The position numbers and the translations under genes were made by a program. DNA of 64,000 bases from Thraustochytrium sp. TN22 (taxonomy: Eukaryota > Sar > Bigyra > Thraustochytrida > Thraustochytriidae), in contig JABLUY010000001.1 in the NCBI GenBank assembly GCA_013306675.1, positions 1 to 64,000 on the forward strand, written 5' to 3'. This document shows positions 29,044 to 39,202 of the stretch, piece after piece. Numbering within the stretch: position 1 is the stretch's first letter; each line of letters begins with the position of its first letter. The notes beneath the pieces are model-generated. The model saw only the letters and a program-made list of their open reading frames with translations, ran no database searches and was not told the origin of the DNA.

Positions 29044-30900
29044 GGGCTTGCTTGGGTTCGGGCTCTGCCGCCGCCGCGCAGCCGCCGCCGCGCTCGTTCA
29101 AAATTCAAAAACTCAACAGCCGCCCGGCCCCGCGCGCCGCCGCCGCGCCGCGCGGCCTCGCGCCGCGCCGCGCCCGCGCCGCGCCGCCGCCGCGCAGCCG
29201 CGCCGCGCCGGGCTGCTGGCTCGCGGGCGCCCAGCCAGACCAGCTCGGAGCAGTACTGCTCCTCCTCCTCCTACTCCTACTACTACTACCCGCCGCCGCC
29301 GCCGCACTGCGTGCAGTGCCAGTGCAGCGGCGAGCCGCGCCGGCCGCCGGCGGGTCGCCGCGGACTGCGGTCGCGCGCGGCGCGGCCACTGCAGTGGCCG
29401 GCGCGGCGCCCGGCGGGTCGCTCGCGCGCAGTCGCGGCGCGTCCGACGGCGGGCGCTGCGCGGCCGAGGCGCCGATGCTGGGCGGCGGCGTGGCCTGCCG
29501 CCCCGCGCAGGCAGGGCGCAAGCAAGGCCCATCTGGGAATGGCCGGGCCGTCTTGCGGTCGGTGAGGGGCTGACTGACTGTGCAGGATGCTGGCTGGCAT
29601 GCAGTGGGACCCTCAGGCGAGGCCCTGTGCTCTGGCGCTTGGCGGCATTCGCAGCCCTGCCAGTGGGTGTTGAAGCGCGCATGCGTGACGTGCAGGTGGA
29701 GGCCTGGTCTCATAAAAGGCACCTGGTGTCGTGAAAAGCACCTGGTATCGTGAAAGGCACCTGGCATCGTATACTTAGTATCGTGCAAGGCACTGTTTTG
29801 GGTGTGGCGTCCAAGCCAAGCTCGCACGCAGTTTGAGCGCTCCCCTTTACGCCTCTCGCCGAATGCCAAATCAGAAAGCGCGAACTCAGCTTGTGCACGT
29901 TGCGTCCGTGCGGTTTGAAGCGTCCGTGCAATAGCTGACCGCCTAGTGAGCGCACTGGAAACCACTCCACGAAGACATTCCCCTCATAGCCCCATTGTAG
30001 GCACCGCCGCACGTCTCCCACGCCACTATTTCCTCTCTTCGTACAGCTTGAGCGAAGCATTCGAGTTCCAGACAGCAGCAGGTTTGCACCCGAGAGGCCG
30101 CGAAAACATGCTCACGAGAACATCGTTCGCTTGGACTCGCGTGGCCGTCGGCCTATGGGTTCTTCGGTTGTCCGTATAGCGAGCCTGCTGGGGTTACCTC
30201 TGTCCCAGCTCAACCCAAGTACGCTGCACAGTCTCGAGCGCGGGGCTCCTTCGACTCCCCTGGCGCAGCAGCTTGGCGGAACGCCAGACGCCAGAGCGGC
30301 CGAGCGCTCTCACAGCCAGACTCTTCTCTTTGCGCGCCACAGCACGCTTGGCGAACGCGCGTTCGACACCGAGAAAGCAAGAGACAGAGAGCAAGCGATG
30401 CGCCTACATCTCTCTCTTATTAGTCCTACCAAGCTCTAGGTATGCCATGAAAAGCCAGCCAGCGTCACGCCGTCACGGAGCTGGCTGGCTAGCTAGCTAG
30501 CGCTCTGTGAGCTCGATTTTCCCAGTGACGAGTTGGCAGTGCCGCCAGTCAGCGCTGCGTAGCTGGGAGACAAGGGCTCGAGCCAGCTGCACTTCCACTG
30601 CACGCTCAAGGGGTACGCGTGATGGTAGCTGGCCATGGCAGTCCAGCACGGGGCACTGGGGGCAGCAAACCAACTGAAACCAACGAGAGCGCTCGCGGCG
30701 CTCATCAATCCCGCGCCACAGCAGCGTGGCGCTGGCGCCCGAGCGCGCGAGCGCGCCCGCCTGCCCGCCCGCCTGCCCGGCCTGCCTGCCTGCGCGCCTG
30801 CCTCAGGCTGCTGCCTGCCTGCGCGCCAGAAGGCACGACGCCGCGCTTGGGCTGCACCACCGAAGCTGACTCCACAGGACGCGGGCGAGAGTCACAGCCG
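29007..30900. other. Gene-poor intergenic region
   Basis: 1.9 kb between the divergent giant gene and the sulfatase. It contains a GC-rich promoter part (to about 29560), a 19-20 bp tandem repeat (29714-29771), GGCT/CTAG units at about 30478-30502 and CTGCC-type units at about 30757-30826. Frames are short or low complexity; no gene is supported. Confidence 0.5.
29714..29771. repeat. 19-20 bp tandem repeat, three copies
   Basis: Three adjacent copies of AAAGGCACCTGGTATCGTG with one or two changes each. A partial fourth block (tagtatcgtgcaaggca) follows. Confidence 0.8.
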
Positions 30901-32847
30901 ATGGCCAGGATGCCGTCACTGGCAGCGGCGCAGCGTCGCGGCCAGCAGCGCGGTGCAAGGCGGCGGTCCGGGCTCTGCGCAGCGCTGGCAGCCGTGGCGG
31001 CTGTTTGCAGCGGCCTCCTCGCGCCCGCGGAGGGTCGCAAGCCTCACATCGTGCTGGCGCTCGCGGACGATCTCGGCTTCTACGACCTTGGTTACCAGAG
31101 CGACGGCAAGGTGCACACGCCGGTGCTCGATGAGCTGGCGCTGGGCGGGATACGTCTGGACAGGCTTTACATGGCGCGATTCTGCGCGCCATCGCGCACG
31201 ATGATCCTCGCCGGCCTGCATCCGCACCGCCACGGTCAGCAGACCGATTTGAATATGAACCCGGTCTCTCGCGTGCCGTGCGGCCTGCAGGAGGAGTACC
31301 AGACGCTGCCCGAGGTGCTGGGTGCACATGGTTACGTGTCGCACGGCTTCGGAAAGTGGCATTTAGGCCACAGCGCTGCCAAATTCACGCCCACACGGCG
31401 CGGCTTCGACACCTACCTCGGGTTCTACTCGAGTAGCGCTGACTTGATGGGCGACAACATCCTGCTCGAGGAGATGTGCACCTGCCCGGTGGCGAACGCC
31501 TTCCAGACTTCCTACGTGAGCTGCAAGGCCTCTCAGCATACGGTATGCGTAGAGGCGCCGCAGCTGATTAACGATACGAGCACGGAGCCTGTTCCGCGAC
31601 GGAGCCGCGTGCGCCGCTCGGACATCGAGTACCTGGACACCTTTTTCGCAGACGAGGCCGCTCGCGTCATTGCGAGCCACGACCCAGAGATTCCACTCTT
31701 CTTGTACCTCTCCTGGGCGTCGCCGCATGCGCCCACCGAGAGTCCACAGGCGATGCAGGACCTGAACCAGGCGCTCCTCGCGGCGCTGCCCGCGCCCAGA
31801 TCCTGCGTGGAGTCGCTTCGCATCGCGTACGCTGGCATGGTGACCGCGATGGACCAAGCCACGGGCGTGGTGGTGGACGCACTCAAGGCCGCAGACATGT
31901 GGAAGGACACCATTTTCATCTTCGCCTCTGACAATGGCGGCCATGACGAGACGAAGAACCCAGGGAACTGCGGCACGAGCAAGAGCCACATGATCAGGTC
32001 TGGGCGCAACTACCCTCTGCGCGGGGGCAAGTTCACGTCCTGGGAGGGCGGCATCCGCGTCCCTGGCTTTGTGTACGCAGCTAGCGCGGAGTGGGTGCCC
32101 GAGGATCGCCGCGGTGCCGTGTGGACCGGACTCATGTCGGGCGTCGACATGGCGAGCTCCATTTTTGGCGCCATCGGTATCGAGCGGCCCAAGACTTTTG
32201 GCCAGAACGGGATGAACGTGTGGGCGGAGCTCATCGCCGACAGCGCCTCGCCGCGCCTTGAGGTGCCCGTGAGCATCTTCAAGCAGGCCGGGCGTTACAC
32301 CTTTCTCTACTACGACGCAGAGCACGCCCGCCTTTTGAAGTGGATTCAAGGCTACCCGGGCAAAATACCGACGGTGGGCTACATGGGTAAGAATCGCAAC
32401 GCGCCCAAGTCCGCGGCGAGCGGAGACTTTATCCTTGCACCGGAGGGCCTGGGGCGGTCCGACGCAGTCTACAATGCCACGGTTGTGAAGGCCGCGACGG
32501 AGGAGGACTGGCCCACGTGTTGGCGTAAGCTGTGTATCTTCGACGTGACGAGCGACCCGAGCGAGCTGAAGGACCTGAGCCGCGACTACGATGCTGTGTC
32601 CAAGCCGCTGCGTCGGGCCATCAAGAAAGCCCTGGCCAGCCACCAGCGGCGCGTCGTCCGCTTTGACAAATCTGATCTCTGCTTCCCAGGTCAGCCTGAC
32701 GTCCAGCGCCTGATGAAGAACAAGTATGTGACCGACCCCTACGCAGTGACCGCCGCTCGCGCGTGCAATCTCATGCACCCCTGGCTCAGCGACGACATCG
32801 CCGTCGGCAAGCTGGCCGACATTGCTGCCCACTGCAACGCGCTCTGA
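30901..32847 (+). CDS. Secreted arylsulfatase (type I, arylsulfatase B-like)
   Basis: A 648-residue sulfatase that should hydrolyse sulfate esters. A hydrophobic signal segment lies at about residues 23-45. Metal-ligand aspartates are in ADDLG (about 55-59). The active-site signature CAPSRTMILAG starts at Cys95, the residue matured to formylglycine, and GKWHLGH follows at about 151-157. The Cys-type site requires a formylglycine-generating enzyme and is the usual eukaryotic form. The sequence around GFGKWHLG and the later DNGG resemble N-acetylgalactosamine-4-sulfatases, so a sulfated polysaccharide is a likely substrate. I chose the ATG at 30901 because it puts the signal segment near the start; the frame stays open upstream through repeats. 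Confidence 0.9.
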   Translation: MARMPSLAAAQRRGQQRGARRRSGLCAALAAVAAVCSGLLAPAEGRKPHIVLALADDLGFYDLGYQSDGKVHTPVLDELALGGIRLDRLYMARFCAPSRTMILAGLHPHRHGQQTDLNMNPVSRVPCGLQEEYQTLPEVLGAHGYVSHGFGKWHLGHSAAKFTPTRRGFDTYLGFYSSSADLMGDNILLEEMCTCPVANAFQTSYVSCKASQHTVCVEAPQLINDTSTEPVPRRSRVRRSDIEYLDTFFADEAARVIASHDPEIPLFLYLSWASPHAPTESPQAMQDLNQALLAALPAPRSCVESLRIAYAGMVTAMDQATGVVVDALKAADMWKDTIFIFASDNGGHDETKNPGNCGTSKSHMIRSGRNYPLRGGKFTSWEGGIRVPGFVYAASAEWVPEDRRGAVWTGLMSGVDMASSIFGAIGIERPKTFGQNGMNVWAELIADSASPRLEVPVSIFKQAGRYTFLYYDAEHARLLKWIQGYPGKIPTVGYMGKNRNAPKSAASGDFILAPEGLGRSDAVYNATVVKAATEEDWPTCWRKLCIFDVTSDPSELKDLSRDYDAVSKPLRRAIKKALASHQRRVVRFDKSDLCFPGQPDVQRLMKNKYVTDPYAVTAARACNLMHPWLSDDIAVGKLADIAAHCNAL

Positions 32848-33132
32848 TGGCGATCTGTCTTCCAATCTATATTCATGTGATCACAGCCCCCCCCGAAGCT
32901 GCTGCGCAGGGTTTGTTGCAGATGTCAAGTAACAAGGTACAGGTCAGTACTGGTGGTCCCACTCGAGAGGCTGGGCCTAGGACATGTGGCTCACGTCCCC
33001 TGCGAGAGGGCCAGAGTCCCGGCGGCGGCCAGAACCCCGCCCGCGCAGGACCTGCGCTTCGGTGGCGACGGCAGCATCCTTTCGGCGACGACGCAAGGGC
33101 GCGGTGCAAGCCTCGCCCCTCCCGCGGCGAGC

Positions 33133-34140
33133 ATGCTGAGCCGCACGTGGACCCGCAGCAGCAGCCGGCTGGGCGCGCTGAGCGGCGCGGCATGGCGGGC
33201 GCCAACACGGCGCGCCGGTACGGGCGGCGGGTCTGGTGCAGGAGCCGCTGCGAGACGCAAGGGCACGGCGAGCGCTGCAAGCGGCGGCGGCGGCAGCGGC
33301 GAGGCGACGCCTACGCGCCGGCAGCTGCGTGTGATGGCCATGCACGCGGCCATCCCCATGGTGGGCTTCGGGTGCATGGATAACCTGGTGATGATCCACG
33401 CCGGCGAGGCGCTCGACCTGACGCTCGGCGTCGCCTTTGGGCTGTCCACGCTCACTGCCGCGGGCTTTGGCCAGTGCGTGAGCGACGTGGCTGGTATCAC
33501 GTGCGGCGGTGTCGTGGACGCGGCCGTGGCGCGGCTCAACCTGCCGCACCACCACATGACCGAGGCCCAGTTGGACATGCGCGTGGCGCGCGTGTGGCGC
33601 ACGGTGGGCGGCTGCTTGGGCGTACTGACGGGCTGTCTGCTGGGCATGACGGTGCTCCTTTTCAAGGACACCACGGCGGCGGACCGCATGAAGCGCGCGA
33701 ACGAGCTCACCACCATCTTCCGTAGTGTCATGCAGGACGGCCACAAGCTTGTGCACGCAGAGCGTGCTACGCTCTGGCTCGTGGATCGCGAGCAGGGCGA
33801 CCTTTGGAGCAAGGTTGCCACCGGCGAGAAGGACGAGATTCGTGTGCGAAAGCACGCTGGCCTCGTGGGCTGGGCCGTGCAGCACGGCGAGGCCGTGCGC
33901 GTGGACGACGTGTACCAGGACGCCCGGTTCAACCCGGAGGTGGACCGGCGCACGGGCTTCCGCACGCGCTCGTCGCTGGTCGTGCCCATCACCTCGGCCG
34001 AAGGCGAGGTGATTGGCGCCATCCAGATCATCAACAAGGATCAGAAGGAGGGCGGTGTCTTTACCGAGACCGACGAGCGCATGGCACTCATGCTCAGCCA
34101 GCACGTGGCGACCTTCATCGAGGTTGTCGAGAATCGCTGA
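33133..34140 (+). CDS. TMEM65 domain fused to a cyclic-nucleotide-type GAF domain
   Basis: A 335-residue protein in two parts. After an Arg/Ser-rich presequence-like leader (1-60), residues about 65-178 match TMEM65 (GFGCMDNLVMIHAGEALDL, then GQCVSDVAGITCG). TMEM65 is an inner mitochondrial membrane protein linked to Na+/Ca2+ exchange. Residues about 188-330 are a GAF domain ending NKDQKEGGVFTETDE (301-315). This is a perfect NKxnFx3DE motif, the mark of cyclic-nucleotide-binding GAF domains in phosphodiesterases and adenylyl cyclases. The fusion suggests ligand control of a mitochondrial ion function; that is inference. The start at 33133 gives a plausible targeting sequence. Confidence 0.88.
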   Translation: MLSRTWTRSSSRLGALSGAAWRAPTRRAGTGGGSGAGAAARRKGTASAASGGGGSGEATPTRRQLRVMAMHAAIPMVGFGCMDNLVMIHAGEALDLTLGVAFGLSTLTAAGFGQCVSDVAGITCGGVVDAAVARLNLPHHHMTEAQLDMRVARVWRTVGGCLGVLTGCLLGMTVLLFKDTTAADRMKRANELTTIFRSVMQDGHKLVHAERATLWLVDREQGDLWSKVATGEKDEIRVRKHAGLVGWAVQHGEAVRVDDVYQDARFNPEVDRRTGFRTRSSLVVPITSAEGEVIGAIQIINKDQKEGGVFTETDERMALMLSQHVATFIEVVENR

Positions 34141-34528
34141 GAAAGTCGAGGGCCGGGAACATGTACTCTGCTACCACCCACGACTCGGAAGATAAGAGCA
34201 AAGATCTCAACATGCCGCGCTTGGTGTTGCGAAGAAGGAAGAGCTTAATTCTACGTCAGGCGTGCCAGGCGGGGCGGGCTGGTGATGTCGAGGGCGGGTG
34301 CGCTGGCTGCGAGGCGAAGCGCCAGCGAGCGAGCGAGCGAGCAAGCGAGCTTGCCGATGGAGGTGTCGAACGAGCAGACGAGCCAACGAACGATCGATCG
34401 AGCGGGCGAACGAGCGAACGAACGTCGTGGATGTTTGCTCAATTCGATTCTCAGGTCGAGGCTGTCAGAGACGACTACCTACCACATCAGAAAAGAAAAC
34501 AATTGTTGAAACAAAGTAGCCTTCATGG
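34141..34528. other. Convergent intergenic stretch with GAGC/GAAC tetranucleotides
   Basis: 388 bp between convergent genes. The block 34321-34430 is made of GAGC, GAAC and GATC units. I see no gene. Confidence 0.55.
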
Positions 34529-35221
34529 TCAGGGACTGACGCGCGTGAGCTGCCATGCATGCTTGGGTCCTTCGCGCACGAGCCTGGAAGCCGTGCCGGC
34601 GGGCGGATCCTCGAGTTTGTTGTCTGAAGTCTCAATAAGCTTATCCTCCTGCGCGTGATTCTGCGAGAGGTCAAGGTACTTGACGTAGGTGGGCCACAGG
34701 AGAAGGAGAACGAAGGCATCTGGAGGCGCGAGAATTTCGCCCTCGCCGTTGTCAGCGCGGCCACCCTTGGGGACGCCGTCCGGCGCGAGCGTTTCGAAGT
34801 CGTCCACGTCGTCTGGGAGCGGCGTGCGCGGCTCGGGCCAGTAGAATTGCTCGCGGGCTTTGTCGGAGAGCTCGCGCCATTGGCGCACGCGGAGCGCCGC
34901 AAGGTCCTCGTCGCCGGGGTCCGCGCCGACGGCTTGTAGTGCGCCGGCGATGCGGTACTGCTCCTTGGACTCGGAGAACCACCACACCAGCTCGCCGTAC
35001 TCGCTCTTGCGCGCGTGGCCCACCTTCTCCGCGTGGGCGTTGGTGATGAAGCGCATCGCCTTGCGTCCCTCCCGTTCCCAAAAGCCGCGGAAGACTACCG
35101 TGCGATTGTGCGGCCTACCGTTCGCGTCTACAGTCGCCAGCTGCACGAAGTTGCCGCCGTAGACGCGCCGCGACTTGGAGATGCTTGTGTGGATTCGCTC
35201 GCCCCATGCGGCGAGCGTCAT
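34529..35221 (-). CDS. Pyridoxamine-phosphate-oxidase-like FMN-binding protein (Alr4036/PPOX2 type)
   Basis: A 230-residue protein with a split-barrel flavin-binding domain. Key pattern: FVQLATVDANGRPHNRTVVF near residues 25-45, then RFITNAHAEKVG and ELVWWFSESKEQYRI, then a C-terminal part with QFYWPEPRTPLP and FVLLLLWPTYVKYLDL. This fits the Alr4036-type family, whose members bind FMN but whose substrate is usually unknown. A true PNPO is encoded separately 3 kb away, so this is not the B6 enzyme. I used the ATG at 35221 (MTLAAWGERI). The frame is open 24 codons upstream in a Ser/Gly repeat but has no ATG there. Confidence 0.82.
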   Translation of the reverse strand: MTLAAWGERIHTSISKSRRVYGGNFVQLATVDANGRPHNRTVVFRGFWEREGRKAMRFITNAHAEKVGHARKSEYGELVWWFSESKEQYRIAGALQAVGADPGDEDLAALRVRQWRELSDKAREQFYWPEPRTPLPDDVDDFETLAPDGVPKGGRADNGEGEILAPPDAFVLLLLWPTYVKYLDLSQNHAQEDKLIETSDNKLEDPPAGTASRLVREGPKHAWQLTRVSP

Positions 35222-35750
35222 TTCGTCGCTGCCGCTGCCGCTGCTGCTGCCGCTGCCGCTGTCGCTGCAGCAACGCACTGCACTGCACTGCACCGCGCCG
35301 CGCCACGCCGCGCCACGCCACGCGAGCCCTTCCGCCTCGCCTCGCCTCGCCTCGCCTCGCCTCGCCTCGCTCGCGTTCTTGGTTTGGTCCTGCTGTACAA
35401 GGAAGACCCTCTCACAGTCTCACTGACTCACTGACCTCGAAAAGACAGAGGCTCAGGCACGAGGAGCCGTGGCGCATCTTTGGGACGCATAACTTAGTGG
35501 GGCACAGAGAGAGAGAGAGCTCGGCGCGGCGACAGAGCGAGAGAGAGAGAGAGAGCTTGGCGAATTGCACTTCTCAGTCAGTCAGAGTCTGAGTCAGGCT
35601 ACAAGCGCAGTGTAGCGCAGTCGGCGTCCGCTCCGAGTCAGGGCGTTTGTCTTCAATGTCTTGGCCTGTCGTGCCGAGTCGTGTCGTGCCCAGACGGCGC
35701 CGCGCCGCGGCCTCGGCGCTCATCGGCGGCGCTCACCGTCAACAAATGGT
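35222..35750. other. Intergenic stretch with promoter-side pentamers
   Basis: 529 bp upstream of the PPOX-like gene. It contains CTG/CCG triplets, CTGCA repeats (35271-35293), GCCAC and CTCGC pentamers (35300-35371) and AG dinucleotide runs (about 35509-35557). Confidence 0.55.
35334..35371. repeat. CGCCT (CTCGC) pentanucleotide array
   Basis: About seven perfect pentamers, roughly 115-150 bp upstream of the PPOX-like start codon. Confidence 0.9.
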
Positions 35751-37626
35751 TCAGGACCTGACTGTGAGCGCGCGGAGAAGCTTGCCGATACACAAGACGG
35801 AGATAAGGGTACCCGAGATGGCGAGCGGGGTGACGTAAGGCTTCAGGGGCGCGAGCTTGCTGGGGTAGATATAAGCGTCGACCTCGGTGAAGGTGACGAA
35901 GAGTTTGTCCTCCTTGATCTCGACCTCGATGCTCGGGTTGAGCACGGAGACGAGGCGCAGGATGGTGTCGTGAATCCAAGCGATGCGCCGGTACACGTTT
36001 GCGTCGCGGCGCATGCGCAGCGGGCTGTCCAGGTAGATCGGGTTGATCGCCGGGAGCGAAGAGGCGAAGGGAAGGCGCAGCGTGGAGAAGCGGTGCGAGA
36101 AGGAGGCAAAGGGAGGCGCCCCGAGCGGGCTCTCCGCGAGATCAAAGGCTAGGACGTCAATGTCGGCGTTGAGCTTGGCGAAGGCATCGTGCAGGTTGGC
36201 CACGCGCTCGTTGTCCTCGTCATCGGTGCGGCCCCAGAGCTCTTCGAACTCAATGTACTTGAGCACGGAGCGCGGGTTGAGCGGGTCGATCATGACTTCG
36301 GCGATGGCCTTGATGTCCATTCCGTAGAGCTGGAAGCAGCCGGGAAAGACGGTGGTGGCGAAGTCCCCGATGCGGTCATCGGAGCTCTTGAGCAGGAGAC
36401 TGTGGTTGCTGCGCCTGACCTGGTCGTCGCGCAGATGCTTGTACTCGCCGCTGAAGGCGGAGATGACCTCGAGCACCTTGCTGTGCCGGTAGAACTGCGG
36501 GTCCTCTTCACGCATAAGCTGCAGCCAGCCGAAAAACTCCCCAAACTGGTACAGCGTTGTGACCTTGGCATCGTAGGCGCTACATGAGCGCACGCAGACG
36601 CCAGCCTCGCACTCGGGGCTGTGCTTCTCCTTCTGGAAGAAGCCGATGCTGGCGATGACCTTGAGGCGTTTCATGAGCTCGATGCCCGTGTCGGTGACCT
36701 TGTACATGGCGATGATGCCGTACATGTAGCTGTCATTGGTGCTCAGGTACGGGAGAAGCATGGGCTCGCCGAGGACCTTGAGCTCGCTGCTGCTTGCCGA
36801 GTGCTCCGCGTTGGACATCTTCTTGAAGGTTTCTTCGAGGGCAGTCTGGAAGGCGCTGCGGAAGCACGAGGCCTTCTCCTCGAGGCTGAGGCCGGAGTGG
36901 GTGAGCAGCCTCGAATTGGCGCCGTCGGGCACGTCGGCGCTGTCGCCTAGCTTGCTTAGGACTTGTCCACAAAAGAAGCTGTTCATGTCACCTGCGAAGT
37001 CGAGGTGGCACTCGTTGCTCCAGCAAAGCACCACCAGGTCATGGACGCCCTTGATGTAGAAGCTTTGGTCCGGCCGCTTTCGCATGACCTCCGACGCCAG
37101 CGGCTCGGTCGTGCAGCAGTTGAGAATGAGCAGCCGCAGGCGCTCGATCTGCGCCAGCAGGCTGGCCATGACGCGCAGGTCTGGGATGACGTTGGACCCG
37201 AAGTTGATGCCATCTTCCGTGCCATGGCCCGCGAAGATGATGGCGGCGTACTGGTCATGATCGCCGCGCTTCAGAAAGGTCTCCCACTTGCATTCCGCCG
37301 CGAAGACCACGCCCTTGGCATCCGCCTCGCGCAAGAAAGCGGCCCACGCCTCGGTCTTCATGTTGATATCCTCTTCGTTGGGCCGCAGCTCGGCCAGCTC
37401 GGGCCGCACGCTGCAGGCCACGGATACGAACTCGCGCCGCAGAACCTTCCTCTCGTCCTTGGAGTGCTGCTTGAGCGCCACGAACAGCCAGCGGTCCTCG
37501 CCCCCCTCGCGCTCCTCGCGCCGCGCGCCCTCCTCGGCCGCGCCGCGCTCCTCGGGCGTGCCCTGGGCGCCCGGCGCGCTCGCGGCGGCGCCAGCGCCGG
37601 CATCCAAAGCCCCGCCGCCCGGATCC

Positions 37627-37662
<36 letters not shown>

Positions 37663-37700
37663 TGCGCCGGGGCGCGCTCGCCGCGCTCGCCGCCCGCCAT
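35751..37700 (-). CDS. Membrane-anchored caspase/CHAT-like protein
   Basis: A 649-residue protein. After a Gly/Ala/Glu-rich leader comes a caspase-fold core. A His in IIFAGHGTEDG (His159) and a Cys in LLILNCCTTEP (Cys195/196) form the usual clan CD pair, followed by VVLCWSNECHLDFAGDM and FRSAFQTALEE, typical of CHAT- and caspase-like domains. About 300 further residues (EIMKRLKVI..., FGEFFGWLQLM) look folded but are not recognised. A hydrophobic segment near residues 625-643, with a short basic tail, suggests C-terminal membrane anchoring. Substrate specificity is unknown. The ATG at 37700 is the first giving this frame. Its first codons overlap, antisense, an alternative upstream start of the neighbouring PNPO gene. 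Confidence 0.75.
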
Positions 37701-38000
37701 GCCGCCCGCCGCGCCGCCGCGCCGCTGCGCGTCTGCCGCGCGCGCGGGCCGGAGAACGTCGCGAGCCTGGGGCCGAGCATGGCGAGGGCGATGACGATGG
37801 GGATGAAGGCGGCGGCGTCCGGGCCGCCGGCGCAGACCGCCTCGGGCTTGGGCTCGGGCTTGGGCTGGGGCGCGGGCCTGGGCGCGGGGCGGGCGCGCGG
37901 GCTCCGGAGCGCGGCAGGCGCGGGCGGGCGGCGCCTCCGCGGCAGCCTCGGCGGCCTCGTCGAGGGCGGCGCGGCGCTGCAGCAGCAGGGACGCAGGGCC

Positions 38001-38687
38001 ATGAGCGGCGAGGCGGACGCGGCGAGCGGCCGCCGGCTGTACGAGCTGCGCGAGAGCTACTCGGACGCGGACGGCATCTCGGACGCGTACCTGGAGCACG
38101 AGCCGCTGGAGATCTTTGAGCTCTGGCTCGAGGACGCGCGCAAGGCGGGCGTCAAGGAGCCCAACGCGGTCAGCGTGAGCACCTGCGTGGACAACCGCCC
38201 GTCCTCGCGCGTCGTGCTGCTCAAGTCCTTTGACGAGCGCGGCTTCGTCTGGTTCACCAACTACGACTCGCGCAAGGGCAAGGAGATTGCCGCCAACCCC
38301 CACGCGGCCATGCTCTTCTTCTGGGTTGAGCTTGAGCGCAGTGTGCGCATTGAGGGCCGCGTCGAGCGCACCGAGCCGGAGGTCTCCGACGCCTACTTCG
38401 CCGAGCGCCCGCGCGGCTCGCAGCTCGGCGCGCTTGCCAGCGACCAGAGCCAGCCCATCGAGTCGCGCCAGGCCCTCGACGCCAAGAAGGACGCCCTCTT
38501 CGCCAAGTACATGGACGGCGACGCCAAGGACGAGCCCATCAAGCGCCCCGACCACTGGGGCGGCTACCGCCTCATTCCCGAGCGCGTCGAGTTCTGGAAG
38601 GGCCGCTCCTCCCGCGTCCACGACCGCCTCCTCTTTGAGCGCGACGGCAGCAGCGACGGCTGGAAGCGCTCACGCCTGCAGCCTTGA
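38001..38687 (+). CDS. PNPO: Pyridoxamine/pyridoxine 5'-phosphate oxidase
   Basis: A 228-residue FMN enzyme that oxidises PNP or PMP to pyridoxal 5'-phosphate, the last step of the vitamin B6 salvage route. The substrate/FMN-site pattern RVVLLKSFDERGFVWFTNY is present, and the C-terminal PNPO signature VEFWKGRSSRVHDR is complete. Length equals that of yeast and bacterial enzymes from this ATG (MSGEADAASG). The frame is open to an ATG at 37662, which would add an Arg/Ala-rich, mitochondrial-type leader but would lie inside the start of the divergent caspase-like gene. I prefer 38001 but cannot exclude the longer form. Confidence 0.92.
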   Translation: MSGEADAASGRRLYELRESYSDADGISDAYLEHEPLEIFELWLEDARKAGVKEPNAVSVSTCVDNRPSSRVVLLKSFDERGFVWFTNYDSRKGKEIAANPHAAMLFFWVELERSVRIEGRVERTEPEVSDAYFAERPRGSQLGALASDQSQPIESRQALDAKKDALFAKYMDGDAKDEPIKRPDHWGGYRLIPERVEFWKGRSSRVHDRLLFERDGSSDGWKRSRLQP

Positions 38688-39202
38688 TGCATGCCATGCA
38701 GAACTCTCAACTAGCTAGCTGGCTAGGTAGCTAGCCCGGAGGATAATCCCTGGGGGCCACGCCGCCACTGGCCGGCCTGCAGGCACGTGCCACCTCTCCA
38801 CTAAGTTAATAAAAACGTTAGTCGAAGCACGAGGAGCCGCGTTCGTCTTGTTGCTGATTGGACCAGAGCTTGCTTGCTCTGCGGCGCGCTGCTCGGTGTG
38901 CCTCTCTCTCTCTCTCTCTGCGATGAGATCACCAAGCATCGAATCTAGTCGCCCCGTGCGTGCCAGTGCCAGCCACCTCTCCTCTCTGCCTGCAGGGCGC
39001 TGCACAGCCCCGCTGCAGCACTGGAGCAAAAGTCCAAGTCCCGCGCCTCCTCGCTCAGGCGCACCGCTCGGGTCGCCCGCGGCGCCGCAGGCCCGGCCCC
39101 AGGGCATCCGTCCTCGCCAGCGCCTGCGCTTCGCCGCGCTTCGCCGTGCCGCGCCGCGCTTCGCCGCGCCGCGCCGCGCCGCGCGAAGGCGCTTGTGGCA
39201 CC
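38688..39202. other. Intergenic stretch upstream of the METTL7-like gene
   Basis: 515 bp with CTAG/GGCT units at 38710-38735, a short CT run at about 38900-38918 and GCCGC/TTCGC pentamers ending just before the next start. Confidence 0.5.
39130..39185. repeat. CGCCG/CGCTT pentamers before the METTL7-like start
   Basis: Alternating TTCGC and GCCGC pentamers that end about 18 bp before the ATG at 39203. Confidence 0.8.

Noticed and set aside
28392-29734. Plus-strand frames of about 360-390 codons over the giant gene's 5' end
   Set aside because: Low-complexity Arg/Ala/Pro shadow of the N-terminal leader and promoter.
36963-38000. Plus-strand extension of PNPO back through the caspase-like gene
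   Set aside because: It is antisense to a conserved coding region. PNPO has normal length from 38001.
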